The notes beneath the pieces are model-generated. The model was not told the origin of the DNA. It worked only from the letters and a program-made list of their open reading frames with translations, and did not search any database. From NCBI RefSeq assembly GCF_004402375.1, contig NZ_SOGJ01000004.1, forward strand, positions 22,390-86,389: a DNA stretch of 64,000 nt. The letters run 5' to 3'. Each line of letters starts with the position of its first letter. Within the stretch, counting starts at the first letter, position 1. This DNA comes from Cryobacterium breve. GTDB lineage: Bacteria; Actinomycetota; Actinomycetes; Actinomycetales; Microbacteriaceae. The position numbers and the translations under genes were made by a program. This document shows positions 53,528 to 62,027 of this stretch, piece by piece.

Positions 53528-54828
53528 GCGCGGTCTCCCCCATCGGCCGGCCATTCAATGCTGATGGTCGTGCCGCGGCCGATGGCGGCGGACACCGTGA
53601 CGGAACCGCCGGCGCTGGCCACCCGGTCCTGGATGGAGATGCGCAGCCCCAGCCGTTCGGCCGGCACCGCGTCGGGGTCGAAGCCCACCCCGGAGTCGGC
53701 GATCACGATGGTGCAGCCGCCCTGCGGGTTCGCGCTCATCGTGAGGGTGCGTTCGGGCTCGCTGTCCGGCGTGCCGGCGTGCTGGGCGCTATTCACCATG
53801 GCCTGCCCGCTGGCGGCGAGGATCGCGTCCCGCGCGTGCGCTGGAAGGCGGAGCCCGTCGATCGTGCACTCGACGATGGTGAACGGCACCGGCAAACGTG
53901 CCGCGGCGGCACGGATCTGCGCGCTGAGCTCGCAGAAGGGCACCGTGCTGTCGTCGCCGGCCGGAACGACGGCCGCGTCGTTGAGGCGCGTGAGGGCATC
54001 CGCCGCCATGCCCGATGCCAGCTCGGCCGCCTTCGGACTGCCGGCAGCGGCCGCGGCGAGGAAGGTGGCCAGCACGCTGTCGTGAACGATCGAGTCGACC
54101 TGCACGCGCTCAACCTCGGTGGCGTGCTGGCGCACGGCGTTGCCGTACTGGTGCAGCGCGTTGGTCTGGGCATTGTCGACCGCCGCCGCCGTCTGCCGGA
54201 GCATGAAGATGATGATCAGGATGACCTGACCGAGGAGGATCGCATAGACGGCGTCAAGGGAGGACAGCAGCAGGTCAGCGTCGCCGCCGGACGGCGTCGA
54301 CCGCACCACACCGTAGACGATCGGCGCGGCGAAGGTGTAGATCGCGGCCCAGAGCACAGGGAAGGCAAGGGCGGCGCAAGCTGTCGCGACCGTGCACATG
54401 TACCAGAGCCACGGTTTGCCGTCGAGCACGGCCGTCGGATCACGCATCAGCAGCGGCCAGGCCAGCAGTGCCGCCAGGTAGATGAGCGCCACAATGCCGG
54501 CGGATGCGCGCACGCCGACCTTGGTCACCGCGGCCACCACGACAGCCGCCAGCGACAGTCCGAGCAGCAGGGGTGCGAGAGACCCCATCACGGGCAGCCG
54601 CACCGGGGCCTGCTCGAGCATGATCGGCATCGCCTGAAGGGCGAAGACCACGCCGACGCCGGCGACGGATCGCGACGCCACCACTTCGATCCGGGTGCGG
54701 CTGATCGGGTTGCGCGGCTGCTTGGGTCCACCGATCAGATCGGCGTCCAGTCGATCTCCGCCCGGGTCCTTCCCGGCGAGCGGCGGCGGGACGGCCACCG
54801 CGGACTCAGCCGCGGCCATCTCCACCAT
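53524..54828 (-). CDS. sensor histidine kinase (LuxR-type partner)
   Basis: 434 residues. Residues about 50-210 hold five or six membrane helices. The phosphoacceptor region reads VDSIVHDSVLATFLAAA with H249, like the HisKA_3-type kinases that pair with LuxR-family regulators. The ATPase domain has ASGQAMVNSAQHA (N box, about residue 335), IADSGVGFDPDAV (G1) and GLRISIQDRVASAGGSVTV (G2). It overlaps the response-regulator gene by 23 bases (start could also be the ATG at 54819). The signal sensed is unknown. Confidence 0.88.
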   Translation of the reverse strand: MVEMAAAESAVAVPPPLAGKDPGGDRLDADLIGGPKQPRNPISRTRIEVVASRSVAGVGVVFALQAMPIMLEQAPVRLPVMGSLAPLLLGLSLAAVVVAAVTKVGVRASAGIVALIYLAALLAWPLLMRDPTAVLDGKPWLWYMCTVATACAALAFPVLWAAIYTFAAPIVYGVVRSTPSGGDADLLLSSLDAVYAILLGQVILIIIFMLRQTAAAVDNAQTNALHQYGNAVRQHATEVERVQVDSIVHDSVLATFLAAAAAGSPKAAELASGMAADALTRLNDAAVVPAGDDSTVPFCELSAQIRAAAARLPVPFTIVECTIDGLRLPAHARDAILAASGQAMVNSAQHAGTPDSEPERTLTMSANPQGGCTIVIADSGVGFDPDAVPAERLGLRISIQDRVASAGGSVTVSAAIGRGTTISIEWPADGGDRA

Positions 54829-55531
54829 CCGGGTCGAGGCCCGGCAGGATTCCGTCTTCGACGGCGCGCCGGAGCAGGTCGACCTTCGTGGGTGCCGGTC
54901 GGCCGACCTCCACGTATTTCACCCGGATCCGGTCGAGGTACTCGCGCGCAGTCGAGTGGGCGATGCCGAGCTGCATCGCAACCATCTTGAGCGGCAGGCC
55001 CGACGCATACAGGTGCAGCACGTCGCGTTCACGGCGGCCGAGCTGCGCTTTGGCGAAGTCGCGGTCGGCATCAATGGCCGTGGCCCATTCGAGGTTGTTG
55101 AGCACGTCGCCCCGGGCCACGGATGCGACGGCGGCCATGACCGTGGTGGTGGGGGAGGATTTCGGGATGACGCCAGACGCGCCCGCGGCGAGCGCCTCAC
55201 GCACCAAGGCGACCCGGTCGGCGATGCTGTGCACGAGCACCGACGCTCCCGTGCTCTGGGCGCGGTGCACGTTGTCGGTGACGCGGGACCCGTCACCGAG
55301 CGAGAGGTCGAGCACGATGACGTCCACGGCGCGGCCGTCGATGCCGTCCACGAGTTCCTGCACCGTGGGGGCCGTGAAGACGACCTCGTAGCCCACGTTC
55401 TCGCAGGCCGCTTTGATGCCGAGGCGCACCGACTCGTGATCGTCGGCGATGCCGACGCGCACGGGGTGGCCCAGGTCGGCGGTATCGACGGGATCAGTGG
55501 TCGAAGGCAGAGCTGCTATCGGGTGATTCAC
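54806..55531 (-). CDS. LuxR/NarL-family response regulator
   Basis: 241 residues. Receiver domain VRVGIADDHESVRLGIKAA with acidic pocket D30/D31, phosphoacceptor D75 in VIVLDLSL, and VIPKSSP (Lys, about residue 123). The C-terminal helix-turn-helix (about 165-230) has GRRERDVLHLYASGLPLKMVAMQL and STAREYLDRIRVKY. First gene of the three-gene set, so probably autoregulated. No operator was identified in the 40 bases upstream. Confidence 0.92.
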   Translation of the reverse strand: MNHPIAALPSTTDPVDTADLGHPVRVGIADDHESVRLGIKAACENVGYEVVFTAPTVQELVDGIDGRAVDVIVLDLSLGDGSRVTDNVHRAQSTGASVLVHSIADRVALVREALAAGASGVIPKSSPTTTVMAAVASVARGDVLNNLEWATAIDADRDFAKAQLGRRERDVLHLYASGLPLKMVAMQLGIAHSTAREYLDRIRVKYVEVGRPAPTKVDLLRRAVEDGILPGLDPDGGDGRG

Positions 55532-55571
55532 GGTTTCCTACATTCTCACGGTGTCTACAGGTCAACGATAG

Positions 55572-56885
55572 CTAGCGGGACAGGAGTGCGACGGCTTCGA
55601 CATGGTGGGTATTCGGGAACAGGTCGAAAGCGCGCAGCCGCCGCAGCGTGTAGCCGTGCCCGGCGAGCAGGGCGATATCGCGGGCCAGGGCCACCGGGTC
55701 GCACGCCACGTAGACGATCTGGGCCGGCCCGAGGGCGCCGAGCAGGTCGATGACCTCCTTGCCCGCCCCGGAGCGCGGCGGGTCGAGGATCACCGTCGCG
55801 GCCGCCTGGCGGGCCCGGTCGGCGGCGCTCGAATCGCGCACCAGCGCGTTCAGGAAGCGGTCGACGCGGGAGGTCTGCACACTGGCGCCGACCCACTCGG
55901 CGAGGTTCTCGGCCGCGAAATCGGTGGCTTGCGGGTCGCTCTCGACGCTGGTCATGCGCACGGTGCTGCCGAACCGGTCGCCAACGGCGGCGGCGAGCAG
56001 GCCCACCCCGCCGTAAAGGTCCAGGTTGGCAGCCCGCGGATCGAACGCATCCGCGTCGATGGTGTCCTGCACCGCACGGTAGAGGGTCTCGGCGGCACTG
56101 GTGTGCACCTGCCAGAACCCGGCGGCGTCGAGGCGGAACTCGCGCTCGCCGACGACCTCGCGGATCAGGGTCTTGGGGGTGTGCCGGCGGCGACCCTTGT
56201 CGTCCTGCTCCGCCACAAGGATCTGCACCGTGCCGAGGCTCGGGGCGACGATGTCGACGGATGCGGCGCCGGGGAACATCTTGTCCAGGGGCGCGGCCGC
56301 TTCCAACAGGCGATCCGCCAGCGGCAGGTCCCCGACCGGGATGACCCGATGCGAACGGGCGGCATACGGGCCCACCGAGCCGTCCTCATCGACGTGCAGC
56401 CGCACGCGGGTGCGCCAGCCGGTGCCGTCGGCGGCGTCGCCGGGCGATGCGTTGCGGCCGACCGGAACCGGCTCGACCGTGACCGGGGAGTCGACGCCGG
56501 CCATCCGCTTCAGTGCGTCGGCCAGAACCTGGCGCTTCAACTCGCGCTGGTAGCCGAGTTCGATGTGGCCGAACTCGGCACCGCCGGCGCGGTCAACCGG
56601 GTCGCGGTCAAGGGCTGCTGCTGCCCAGATGTGCGGCTGGCGCTCGGGTGCCGGAGTGAGCACCTCCACGGTCTCAGCGCGCCAGAAGCTCTTGTGGCTG
56701 GCCGAGGTCAACCGGGCGCGCACGCGCTCCCCCGGAAGGGTGTCGCTCACGAAGACCACGCGGCCCTCGTGCCGGGCGATGAAGATGCCGCCGTGAGCTA
56801 CGTTGGTGACGTCGAGTTCGAGCTCTGCGCCTACTTGTGCGGAGTGCCCGCTCGAATCTGCCTGAATGTCATTGCTGGTGCCCAT
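55572..56885 (-). CDS. TrmA/RumA-family RNA 5-methyluridine methyltransferase
   Basis: 437 residues. An N-terminal TRAM domain (ELELDVTNVAHGGIFIARHEGRVVFV), a central RNA-binding part, then the SAM-binding LDLYGGVGLLAAAVGDRFG (about residue 290), ILDPPRSGAGKEVIDLL (about 365), the catalytic Cys in VYVACDPVALARDIALL (about 390) and the closing FDLFPNTHHVEAVALL with its general-base Glu. No CX5CX2C Fe-S cluster motif of RumA is present. Target (tRNA or 23S rRNA uridine) is not predictable. Start could be ATG 56885 (GGAGG directly abutting) or GTG 56903. Confidence 0.9.
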   Translation of the reverse strand: MGTSNDIQADSSGHSAQVGAELELDVTNVAHGGIFIARHEGRVVFVSDTLPGERVRARLTSASHKSFWRAETVEVLTPAPERQPHIWAAAALDRDPVDRAGGAEFGHIELGYQRELKRQVLADALKRMAGVDSPVTVEPVPVGRNASPGDAADGTGWRTRVRLHVDEDGSVGPYAARSHRVIPVGDLPLADRLLEAAAPLDKMFPGAASVDIVAPSLGTVQILVAEQDDKGRRRHTPKTLIREVVGEREFRLDAAGFWQVHTSAAETLYRAVQDTIDADAFDPRAANLDLYGGVGLLAAAVGDRFGSTVRMTSVESDPQATDFAAENLAEWVGASVQTSRVDRFLNALVRDSSAADRARQAAATVILDPPRSGAGKEVIDLLGALGPAQIVYVACDPVALARDIALLAGHGYTLRRLRAFDLFPNTHHVEAVALLSR

Positions 56886-56930
56886 CCTCCGATGATCCCA
56901 CACCGCTTACACCCCCATCGAAGGAAACCC

Positions 56931-57584
56931 ATGCGCTTGTACCTGGCGTCCACGTCTCCGGCGCGGCTGATGCTGTTGCGCTCGGCCGGGATCGAGCCCG
57001 TCACGGTCGCCCCGGACGTCGACGAGGATGCCGTAGCTGGTGAGGCCGCCCGGGCCACCGGCGTACCGCTCACGCCGCATCGCGTCGTTGAACTGCTCGC
57101 GAGGGCCAAGGCGGAGGCCGTGTCCCGCGCGCTGAGCGGCAGCGGCGACATCATCGACGGCCTGGTGCTCGGCGGCGACTCGGTCTTCGTGATCGACGAC
57201 GTCATCTACGGCAAGCCGCACACCGCCGCGAAGGCCCGCGAGCGCTGGCAGCTGCAGCGCGGCCGCACCGGTCAGCTCTATTCGGGCCACTGGCTGATCG
57301 ACCACGCCGACGGTGTCGCCGGGCGGGCGGTCGGCGCCGTCGCCGTGGCCGATGTCACCTTCGCCGACGACATCGGCGACGAGGAACTCGACGCCTACAT
57401 CAATACCGGAGAGCCCCTCTTCGTCGCGGGCGCTTTCACCATCGATAGCCTCGGGGCGCCGTTCATCACACATATCAGCGGGGATCCGTCCACCGTGGTC
57501 GGCCTGTCGCTGCCGACGCTGCGTCGGCTCGTGACCGGGCTCGGGCACGCGTGGCCGAGCCTGTGGAATCGCGGCAACGCCTGA
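56931..57584 (+). CDS. maf: Maf-family nucleotide pyrophosphatase
   Basis: 217 residues, AAGGA ribosome site upstream. MRLYLASTSPARLMLLRSAGI at the N-terminus and VLGGDSVFVIDDVIYGKP (about residue 80) are Maf/HAM1-like motifs; a C-terminal GAFTIDSLGAPFITHISGDPSTVVGLSLP is diagnostic of Maf. It hydrolyses non-canonical or modified nucleoside triphosphates. It is divergent from the methyltransferase gene and lies 109 bases upstream of the carboxylase alpha-subunit gene, as is usual in actinobacteria. Confidence 0.95.
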   Translation: MRLYLASTSPARLMLLRSAGIEPVTVAPDVDEDAVAGEAARATGVPLTPHRVVELLARAKAEAVSRALSGSGDIIDGLVLGGDSVFVIDDVIYGKPHTAAKARERWQLQRGRTGQLYSGHWLIDHADGVAGRAVGAVAVADVTFADDIGDEELDAYINTGEPLFVAGAFTIDSLGAPFITHISGDPSTVVGLSLPTLRRLVTGLGHAWPSLWNRGNA

Positions 57585-57644
57585 CCGACAGCTCATTTCG
57601 GAGGCCGATTGTAGGCATCCGCACCTTTATCGTCCGTGTTTTTG

Positions 57645-57685
57645 TGGGACAGAACCAAAAGCAGTGCGGCTCTGCCCCATAAGCT
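57645..57685 (+). promoter_or_regulatory. hairpin and -10 box TAAGCT before the biotin carboxylase gene
   Basis: TGGGACAGA (57645-57653) pairs with TCTGCCCCA (57671-57679) apart from one mismatch, and TAAGCT (57680-57685) follows immediately, 8 bases before the GTG at 57694. The inverted repeat sits where a regulator could block the promoter; no known operator is recognised. Confidence 0.4.
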
Positions 57686-57693
57686 AGGGCACT

Positions 57694-59478
57694 GTGCCCC
57701 CAATAACGAAGGTCCTCATCGCAAACCGGGGCGAAATCGCCGTCCGGGTGATCCGAGCCGCCAAAGACAACGGCATCCTCTCGGTTGCCGTCTACGCCGA
57801 CCAGGATCGCGACTCGATGCATTCGCATCTGGCCGACGAGGCCTACGGCCTGGACGGAACCACGAGCGCGGAAACCTACCTCGTCATTGAAAAGCTTCTT
57901 TCTGTAGCCCGACGGTCCGGCGCCGATGCCGTGCACCCTGGCTACGGGTTCCTCGCCGAGAATGCCGACTTTGCCCGGGCCGTGATCGGCGCCGGCCTGA
58001 TCTGGATCGGCCCATCCCCCGATGCCATCGAGAAACTCGGAGACAAGGTGTCCGCCCGTCACGTGGCCGAGAAGGTGAACGCCCCGATGGCGCCGGGCAC
58101 CCTCAACCCCGTGGTGGATGCCGCGGAGGTGCTTGATTTCGTCGACCTCCACGGTCTGCCGGTCGCGATCAAGGCGGCCTTCGGCGGCGGCGGACGCGGC
58201 CTGAAGGTCGCCCGAACCCGCGAGGAGGTTCCCGAGCTCTTCGACTCCGCCACTCGGGAGGCCGTCGCCGCGTTCGGTCGCGGCGAGTGCTTCGTGGAGA
58301 AGTACCTGGACAAGCCGCGCCATGTCGAGACCCAGTGCCTCGCCGACGCCTACGGCACCGTGGTGGTCGTTTCCACCCGCGACTGCTCGCTGCAGCGCCG
58401 CCACCAGAAGCTGGTCGAGGAGGCCCCCGCGCCGTTCCTCACCGACGCGCAGCAGAGCGAGATGTACCGCGCTTCCAAGGCGATCCTCGCGGAGGTCGGC
58501 TACGTCGGCGCCGGCACCTGCGAATTCCTGATCGGCCAGGACGGCACCGTCTCTTTCCTGGAGGTCAACACCCGGCTGCAGGTCGAGCATCCGGTGTCCG
58601 AGGAAGTGACCGGAATCGACCTGGTCCGCGAGCAGTTCCGCCTGGCCGAGGGCGGCCGCCTCGACTACGACGACCCGAAGCCGATCGGGCATTCCTTCGA
58701 GTTCCGCATCAACGGCGAGGATGCCGGCCGCGGTTTCATGCCGGCCCCCGGCCCCGTGCACGTCTTCAAACCCTCCGGCGGCCCCGGCGTGCGTGTGGAC
58801 AGCGGCGTCACGGCCGGGGACGTCATCTCCGGTTCCTTCGACTCCCTGCTCGCGAAGCTCGTCGTCACCGGGGCCACCCGCGAGGAGGCGCTCGAGCGTT
58901 CCCGCCGGGCCCTCGACGAGTTCGAGGTTGCGGGTCTCCCCACCGTGCTCCCCTTCCACCGCCGGATCGTGCGCGACCCCGCGTTCGCACCCGCGAACGG
59001 TCAACCGTTCTCCATTTACACCCGCTGGATCGAAACCGAGTTCGTCAACGACATCGAGCCCTGGAACGGGTCACCGGAAGAACTGACCGGCCCGGCGAAG
59101 CGCCACAACGTTGTCGTCGAGGTGGAGGGGCGCCGGATCGAGGTCAGCCTGCCGGTTCGCCTTCTGCCCGGCGCGACCTCCGAGAACACGGGTGGCCCCG
59201 CTCCCCGGCGCCGCACCGGCTCACACGCGGTCAGCGCGGCCACCGGCGACGCCGTGCACGCCCCCATGCAGGCGACGATCGTGAAGCTCGCCGTGGCCGA
59301 GGGCGACCTGGTCGTCAAAGGCGACCTGCTGCTCGTGCTCGAGGCCATGAAGATGGAACAGCCGCTGACCTCTCATAAGGACGGCGTCATCGGCAACATC
59401 GGGGCGACCGTCGGCGCCACCGTGGCTTCTGGTTTCGTGCTGATGGCCGTCGTCGACCCTGAGGTCGTCACCGTCTGA
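57694..59478 (+). CDS. acyl-CoA carboxylase alpha subunit (biotin carboxylase + BCCP)
   Basis: 594 residues. Biotin carboxylase domain 1-about 450: [34 protein letters not shown] (about residue 75), [14 protein letters not shown] (ATP loop, about 160), and [16 protein letters not shown] (about 288). A C-terminal BCCP/biotinyl domain (about 515-594) has EAMKMEQPL, whose Lys is the biotin site. With the beta and epsilon subunits at 50-52 kb it forms a malonyl/methylmalonyl-CoA-producing complex for fatty acid synthesis. GTG start, apparently leaderless. Confidence 0.96.
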   Translation: MPPITKVLIANRGEIAVRVIRAAKDNGILSVAVYADQDRDSMHSHLADEAYGLDGTTSAETYLVIEKLLSVARRSGADAVHPGYGFLAENADFARAVIGAGLIWIGPSPDAIEKLGDKVSARHVAEKVNAPMAPGTLNPVVDAAEVLDFVDLHGLPVAIKAAFGGGGRGLKVARTREEVPELFDSATREAVAAFGRGECFVEKYLDKPRHVETQCLADAYGTVVVVSTRDCSLQRRHQKLVEEAPAPFLTDAQQSEMYRASKAILAEVGYVGAGTCEFLIGQDGTVSFLEVNTRLQVEHPVSEEVTGIDLVREQFRLAEGGRLDYDDPKPIGHSFEFRINGEDAGRGFMPAPGPVHVFKPSGGPGVRVDSGVTAGDVISGSFDSLLAKLVVTGATREEALERSRRALDEFEVAGLPTVLPFHRRIVRDPAFAPANGQPFSIYTRWIETEFVNDIEPWNGSPEELTGPAKRHNVVVEVEGRRIEVSLPVRLLPGATSENTGGPAPRRRTGSHAVSAATGDAVHAPMQATIVKLAVAEGDLVVKGDLLLVLEAMKMEQPLTSHKDGVIGNIGATVGATVASGFVLMAVVDPEVVTV

Positions 59479-59502
59479 GGCCTGACCCCGCGTCATCTGC
59501 AC

Positions 59503-59543
59503 CACGACACCACCCTCGTTCGCTGAACGAGGGTGTTGTCGTG
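59503..59543. terminator. strong hairpin between convergent genes
   Basis: Two 19-base arms (59503-59521 and 59525-59543) match at 18 of 19 positions around GCT, the upper stem being CACCCTCGTTC / GAACGAGGGTG. It separates the biotin carboxylase gene from the convergent flavoprotein gene. Confidence 0.75.
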
Positions 59544-59566
59544 TGTCGTGATGGCGAGCCGCAGGG

Positions 59567-61003
59567 TCAGAGCACGATGTGCATGGCGCGCGCGGCATCC
59601 GTGATCGAACCGGTCAGCGATGGGTACACCGGGAACGCCTGAGCGACCTCGTCGACCGTGAGCCGGTGCTCGACCGCGAGGGCGAGCGGGAAGATCAGCT
59701 CGCTCGCCTTGGGCGCCACGATAACGCCCCCGATCACGGTGCCGGTGGTGGTGGTGGCGAACAGCTTCACGAAACCGTCCTTGATGCCCATCATCTTGGC
59801 GCGTGGGTTAGAGGCGAGCGGAAGCTTGTAGATGCTGCCGCGGGTGAGGCCGTCTTCGATCTGCTTCTGGCTCCAGCCGACCGTGGCGATCTCCGGCTGA
59901 GTGAAGATATTCGCCGCCACGTTGCGGATCTCGATCGGGTTGACGGCGTCGCCCATGGCGTGGAACACGGCGGTGCGTCCCATCATCGAGGCGACGGATG
60001 CCAGCGGCAGCTCGGTCGTGCAGTCCCCGGCCGCGTAGATGCTCGGCATCGACGTGCGCGCCACCCGGTTGACCCGGATGTGGCCTGATTCGGTCAGCTG
60101 CACGCCGGCCTCCTCGAGTCCGAGCCCCTTGGTGTTCGGCACTGAGCCCACCGCGATGAGGCAGTGGCTGCCCTCGACCGTGCGACCGTCGGAAAGGGTG
60201 GCGAGCACACCGGACTCGGTGCGCACCACGGATTCGGCGCGGGACTTGCTGAGCACGACCATGCCGTTGCGCTTGAAGACGTTCTCGATCACGGCGGCGG
60301 CGTCGGCGTCCTCGCCGGGCAGCACCTGGTCGCGGCTGGAGATCAGTGTCACCTTCGCACCGAGCGCTCGGTAGGCGGAGGCGAACTCAGCCCCGGTCAC
60401 ACCGGAACCGACGACGATGAGGTGTTCGGGGACCGCACGCAGGTTGTACAGCTCGGTCCAGCTGAGGATGCGCTCGCCGTCGGGGATGGCGGTGGGCAGG
60501 ATGCGCGGGGTCGCCCCGACGGACACCACGATCGTGTCGGCCTCGATCCGGTCGAAGTCGATGCCGGAGCCGTCTTCGGCGGTGGCCACGATCACGCCGC
60601 TGGCACCGTCGAGCCGGCCGTGGCCGTGCACCAGGTTCACGCCCGCGCGCAGCAGGGTGGCCTTCATGTCCTCGGACTGCTGCCGAGCCAGGGCCAGGAG
60701 CCGCTTGTTGACCGCCGCCAGGTTGATGGCCACCTCGGGGCGGGCGGGCTTGTCCTTCTCCCCGCGCACGAACAGCTGCACACCGAGCTCGGTGGCGTCG
60801 TGGATCGAGTTCGTGGCCTCGGCTGTGGCGATCAGGGACTTGGAGGGAACGACATCCGTGATCACGGCGGAACCGCCGACACCGACGCGCTCGACCAGAG
60901 TGACCTCGGCACCCTGCTGGGCGCCGGCCAGGGCCGCCTCGTAACCGCCGGGACCTCCACCGAGGATAGCGATGCGCTGCTTGCGTTCGAAGTCGTAGGC
61001 CAT
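59567..61003 (-). CDS. NAD(P)H-quinone dehydrogenase-like flavoprotein (LpdA type)
   Basis: 478 residues of the pyridine nucleotide-disulfide oxidoreductase fold: RIAILGGGPGGYEAALAGAQQGAEVTLVE (FAD), VVGSGVTGAEFASAYRALG (NAD(P), about residue 190), YAAGDCTTELPLASVA (about 315) and a C-terminal dimerisation domain. At the active-disulfide position of true lipoamide dehydrogenases it has GVGGSAVITDVVPSKSL, with no CxxxxC. That absence fits the mycobacterial LpdA-type quinone reductases rather than an E3 subunit. ATG at 61003 (GGAG 9 bases upstream) is preferred to ATG 61009. Confidence 0.88.
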   Translation of the reverse strand: MAYDFERKQRIAILGGGPGGYEAALAGAQQGAEVTLVERVGVGGSAVITDVVPSKSLIATAEATNSIHDATELGVQLFVRGEKDKPARPEVAINLAAVNKRLLALARQQSEDMKATLLRAGVNLVHGHGRLDGASGVIVATAEDGSGIDFDRIEADTIVVSVGATPRILPTAIPDGERILSWTELYNLRAVPEHLIVVGSGVTGAEFASAYRALGAKVTLISSRDQVLPGEDADAAAVIENVFKRNGMVVLSKSRAESVVRTESGVLATLSDGRTVEGSHCLIAVGSVPNTKGLGLEEAGVQLTESGHIRVNRVARTSMPSIYAAGDCTTELPLASVASMMGRTAVFHAMGDAVNPIEIRNVAANIFTQPEIATVGWSQKQIEDGLTRGSIYKLPLASNPRAKMMGIKDGFVKLFATTTTGTVIGGVIVAPKASELIFPLALAVEHRLTVDEVAQAFPVYPSLTGSITDAARAMHIVL

Positions 61004-61068
61004 GGTCATATTCTCCCGCCCCGCGCACCTGCCGCCAAACCCCGGGCATCCCGCCCGCCTCCGGCCCA

Positions 61069-61149
61069 CCAATTCGACGGAGATTCTGCCGAAAATGGAC
61101 GTTCACACCCCCTTTCGGCTGCTCATTCGCAGATTCTCCGTCGAATTGG
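61069..61149. repeat. intergenic nested palindrome (dispersed repeat family)
   Basis: Two 21-base arms (61069-61089 and 61129-61149) match at 20 of 21 positions; inside them GCCGAAA (61088-61094) pairs with TTTCGGC (61113-61119). A single arm recurs at the end of manA (344-364), and a related repeat lies at 50161-50247. The rest of the 190-base gap 61004-61193 contains only the pnp promoter. Confidence 0.85.
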
Positions 61150-61181
61150 CCAACGGAACATCTTCGAAATGGGCAGGCAAT

Positions 61182-61187
61182 TAGAGT
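61182..61187 (+). promoter_or_regulatory. -10 box TAGAGT before the purine nucleoside phosphorylase gene
   Basis: TAGAGT is 6 bases before the ATG at 61194; the AGAGGG between them is too close for a standard ribosome site, so a leaderless start is likely. Confidence 0.5.
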
Positions 61188-61193
61188 AGAGGG

Positions 61194-62027
61194 ATGCTGA
61201 AGACCGACATTAATCCGCTCGACGCGCGAGAAACGGACCCGTTCGAAGTTGCACGGACCGCCGCTTCCGAGATCGCCGAGGCCACGGGCGTAGCCCGCCA
61301 CGATATCGCCCTGACTCTGGGCAGTGGATGGGGCAAGGCCGCCGATTTGATCGGCGAGACCACGCACACCCTCGACGCGCAGTACATCACCGGGTTCAGC
61401 GCACCCGCCCTGGCCGGCCACGCCGGAACGTTGCGCTCGGTGCTGCTGCCCAGCGGCAAGCGCGCGCTGCTCATCGGAGCCCGCACACACTATTACGAGG
61501 GCCACGGCGTGCGCCGGGTCGTGCACAGCGTACGCACCGCGGCCGCCACCGGCGCGACGACCATGATCCTCACCAACGGTGCCGGCGGCATCCGTGAGAC
61601 CTGGAAGCCCGGCACCCCCGTGCTGATCAGCGACCACATCAACCTGACGGCCGACTCACCCCTCGAGGGCGCCACCTTCGTCGACCTGACCGACCTCTAT
61701 TCGCGCCGCCTGCGCGACTTGGCGCGCAGCATCGACCCGTCGCTCGACGAGGGCGTGTACTGCCAGTTCCGCGGCCCGCACTACGAGACGCCCGCCGAGG
61801 TGCAGATGGCCAAGGTCATCGGCGGCCACATCGTGGGCATGTCGACGGCGCTCGAGGCCATCGCCGCCCGCCAGTCCGGCATGGAGATCCTCGGCCTGTC
61901 ACTGATCACCAACCTTGCGGCCGGCATCCAACAGGAGCCGCTCAGCCACTCGGAGGTGCTCGAGGCCGGCAAACTCGCCGAGCCCGTCATCAGCGCACTG
62001 CTGGCCCGGATCGTGGCCGCACTGTGA
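61194..62027 (+). CDS. purine-nucleoside phosphorylase (trimeric type)
   Basis: 277 residues. ALTLGSGWGKAADLIGE (phosphate site, about residue 43), ARTHYYEGHGVRRV (about 97), MILTNGAGGIRETWKPG (about 123), YCQFRGPHYETPAEVQMAK (about 187), GMSTALEAIAARQSGMEILGLSLITNLAAG (about 215-245). It cleaves purine nucleosides to base and ribose-1-P. Its stop overlaps the GTG of the phosphosugar mutase gene, matching the known pairing of PNP with a mutase that handles the released pentose phosphate. Confidence 0.95.
   Translation: MLKTDINPLDARETDPFEVARTAASEIAEATGVARHDIALTLGSGWGKAADLIGETTHTLDAQYITGFSAPALAGHAGTLRSVLLPSGKRALLIGARTHYYEGHGVRRVVHSVRTAAATGATTMILTNGAGGIRETWKPGTPVLISDHINLTADSPLEGATFVDLTDLYSRRLRDLARSIDPSLDEGVYCQFRGPHYETPAEVQMAKVIGGHIVGMSTALEAIAARQSGMEILGLSLITNLAAGIQQEPLSHSEVLEAGKLAEPVISALLARIVAAL

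Noticed and set aside
59567..61003. Annotation as pyruvate dehydrogenase E3 (lpd)
   Set aside because: The redox-active Cys pair is absent and no other dehydrogenase-complex genes are nearby.
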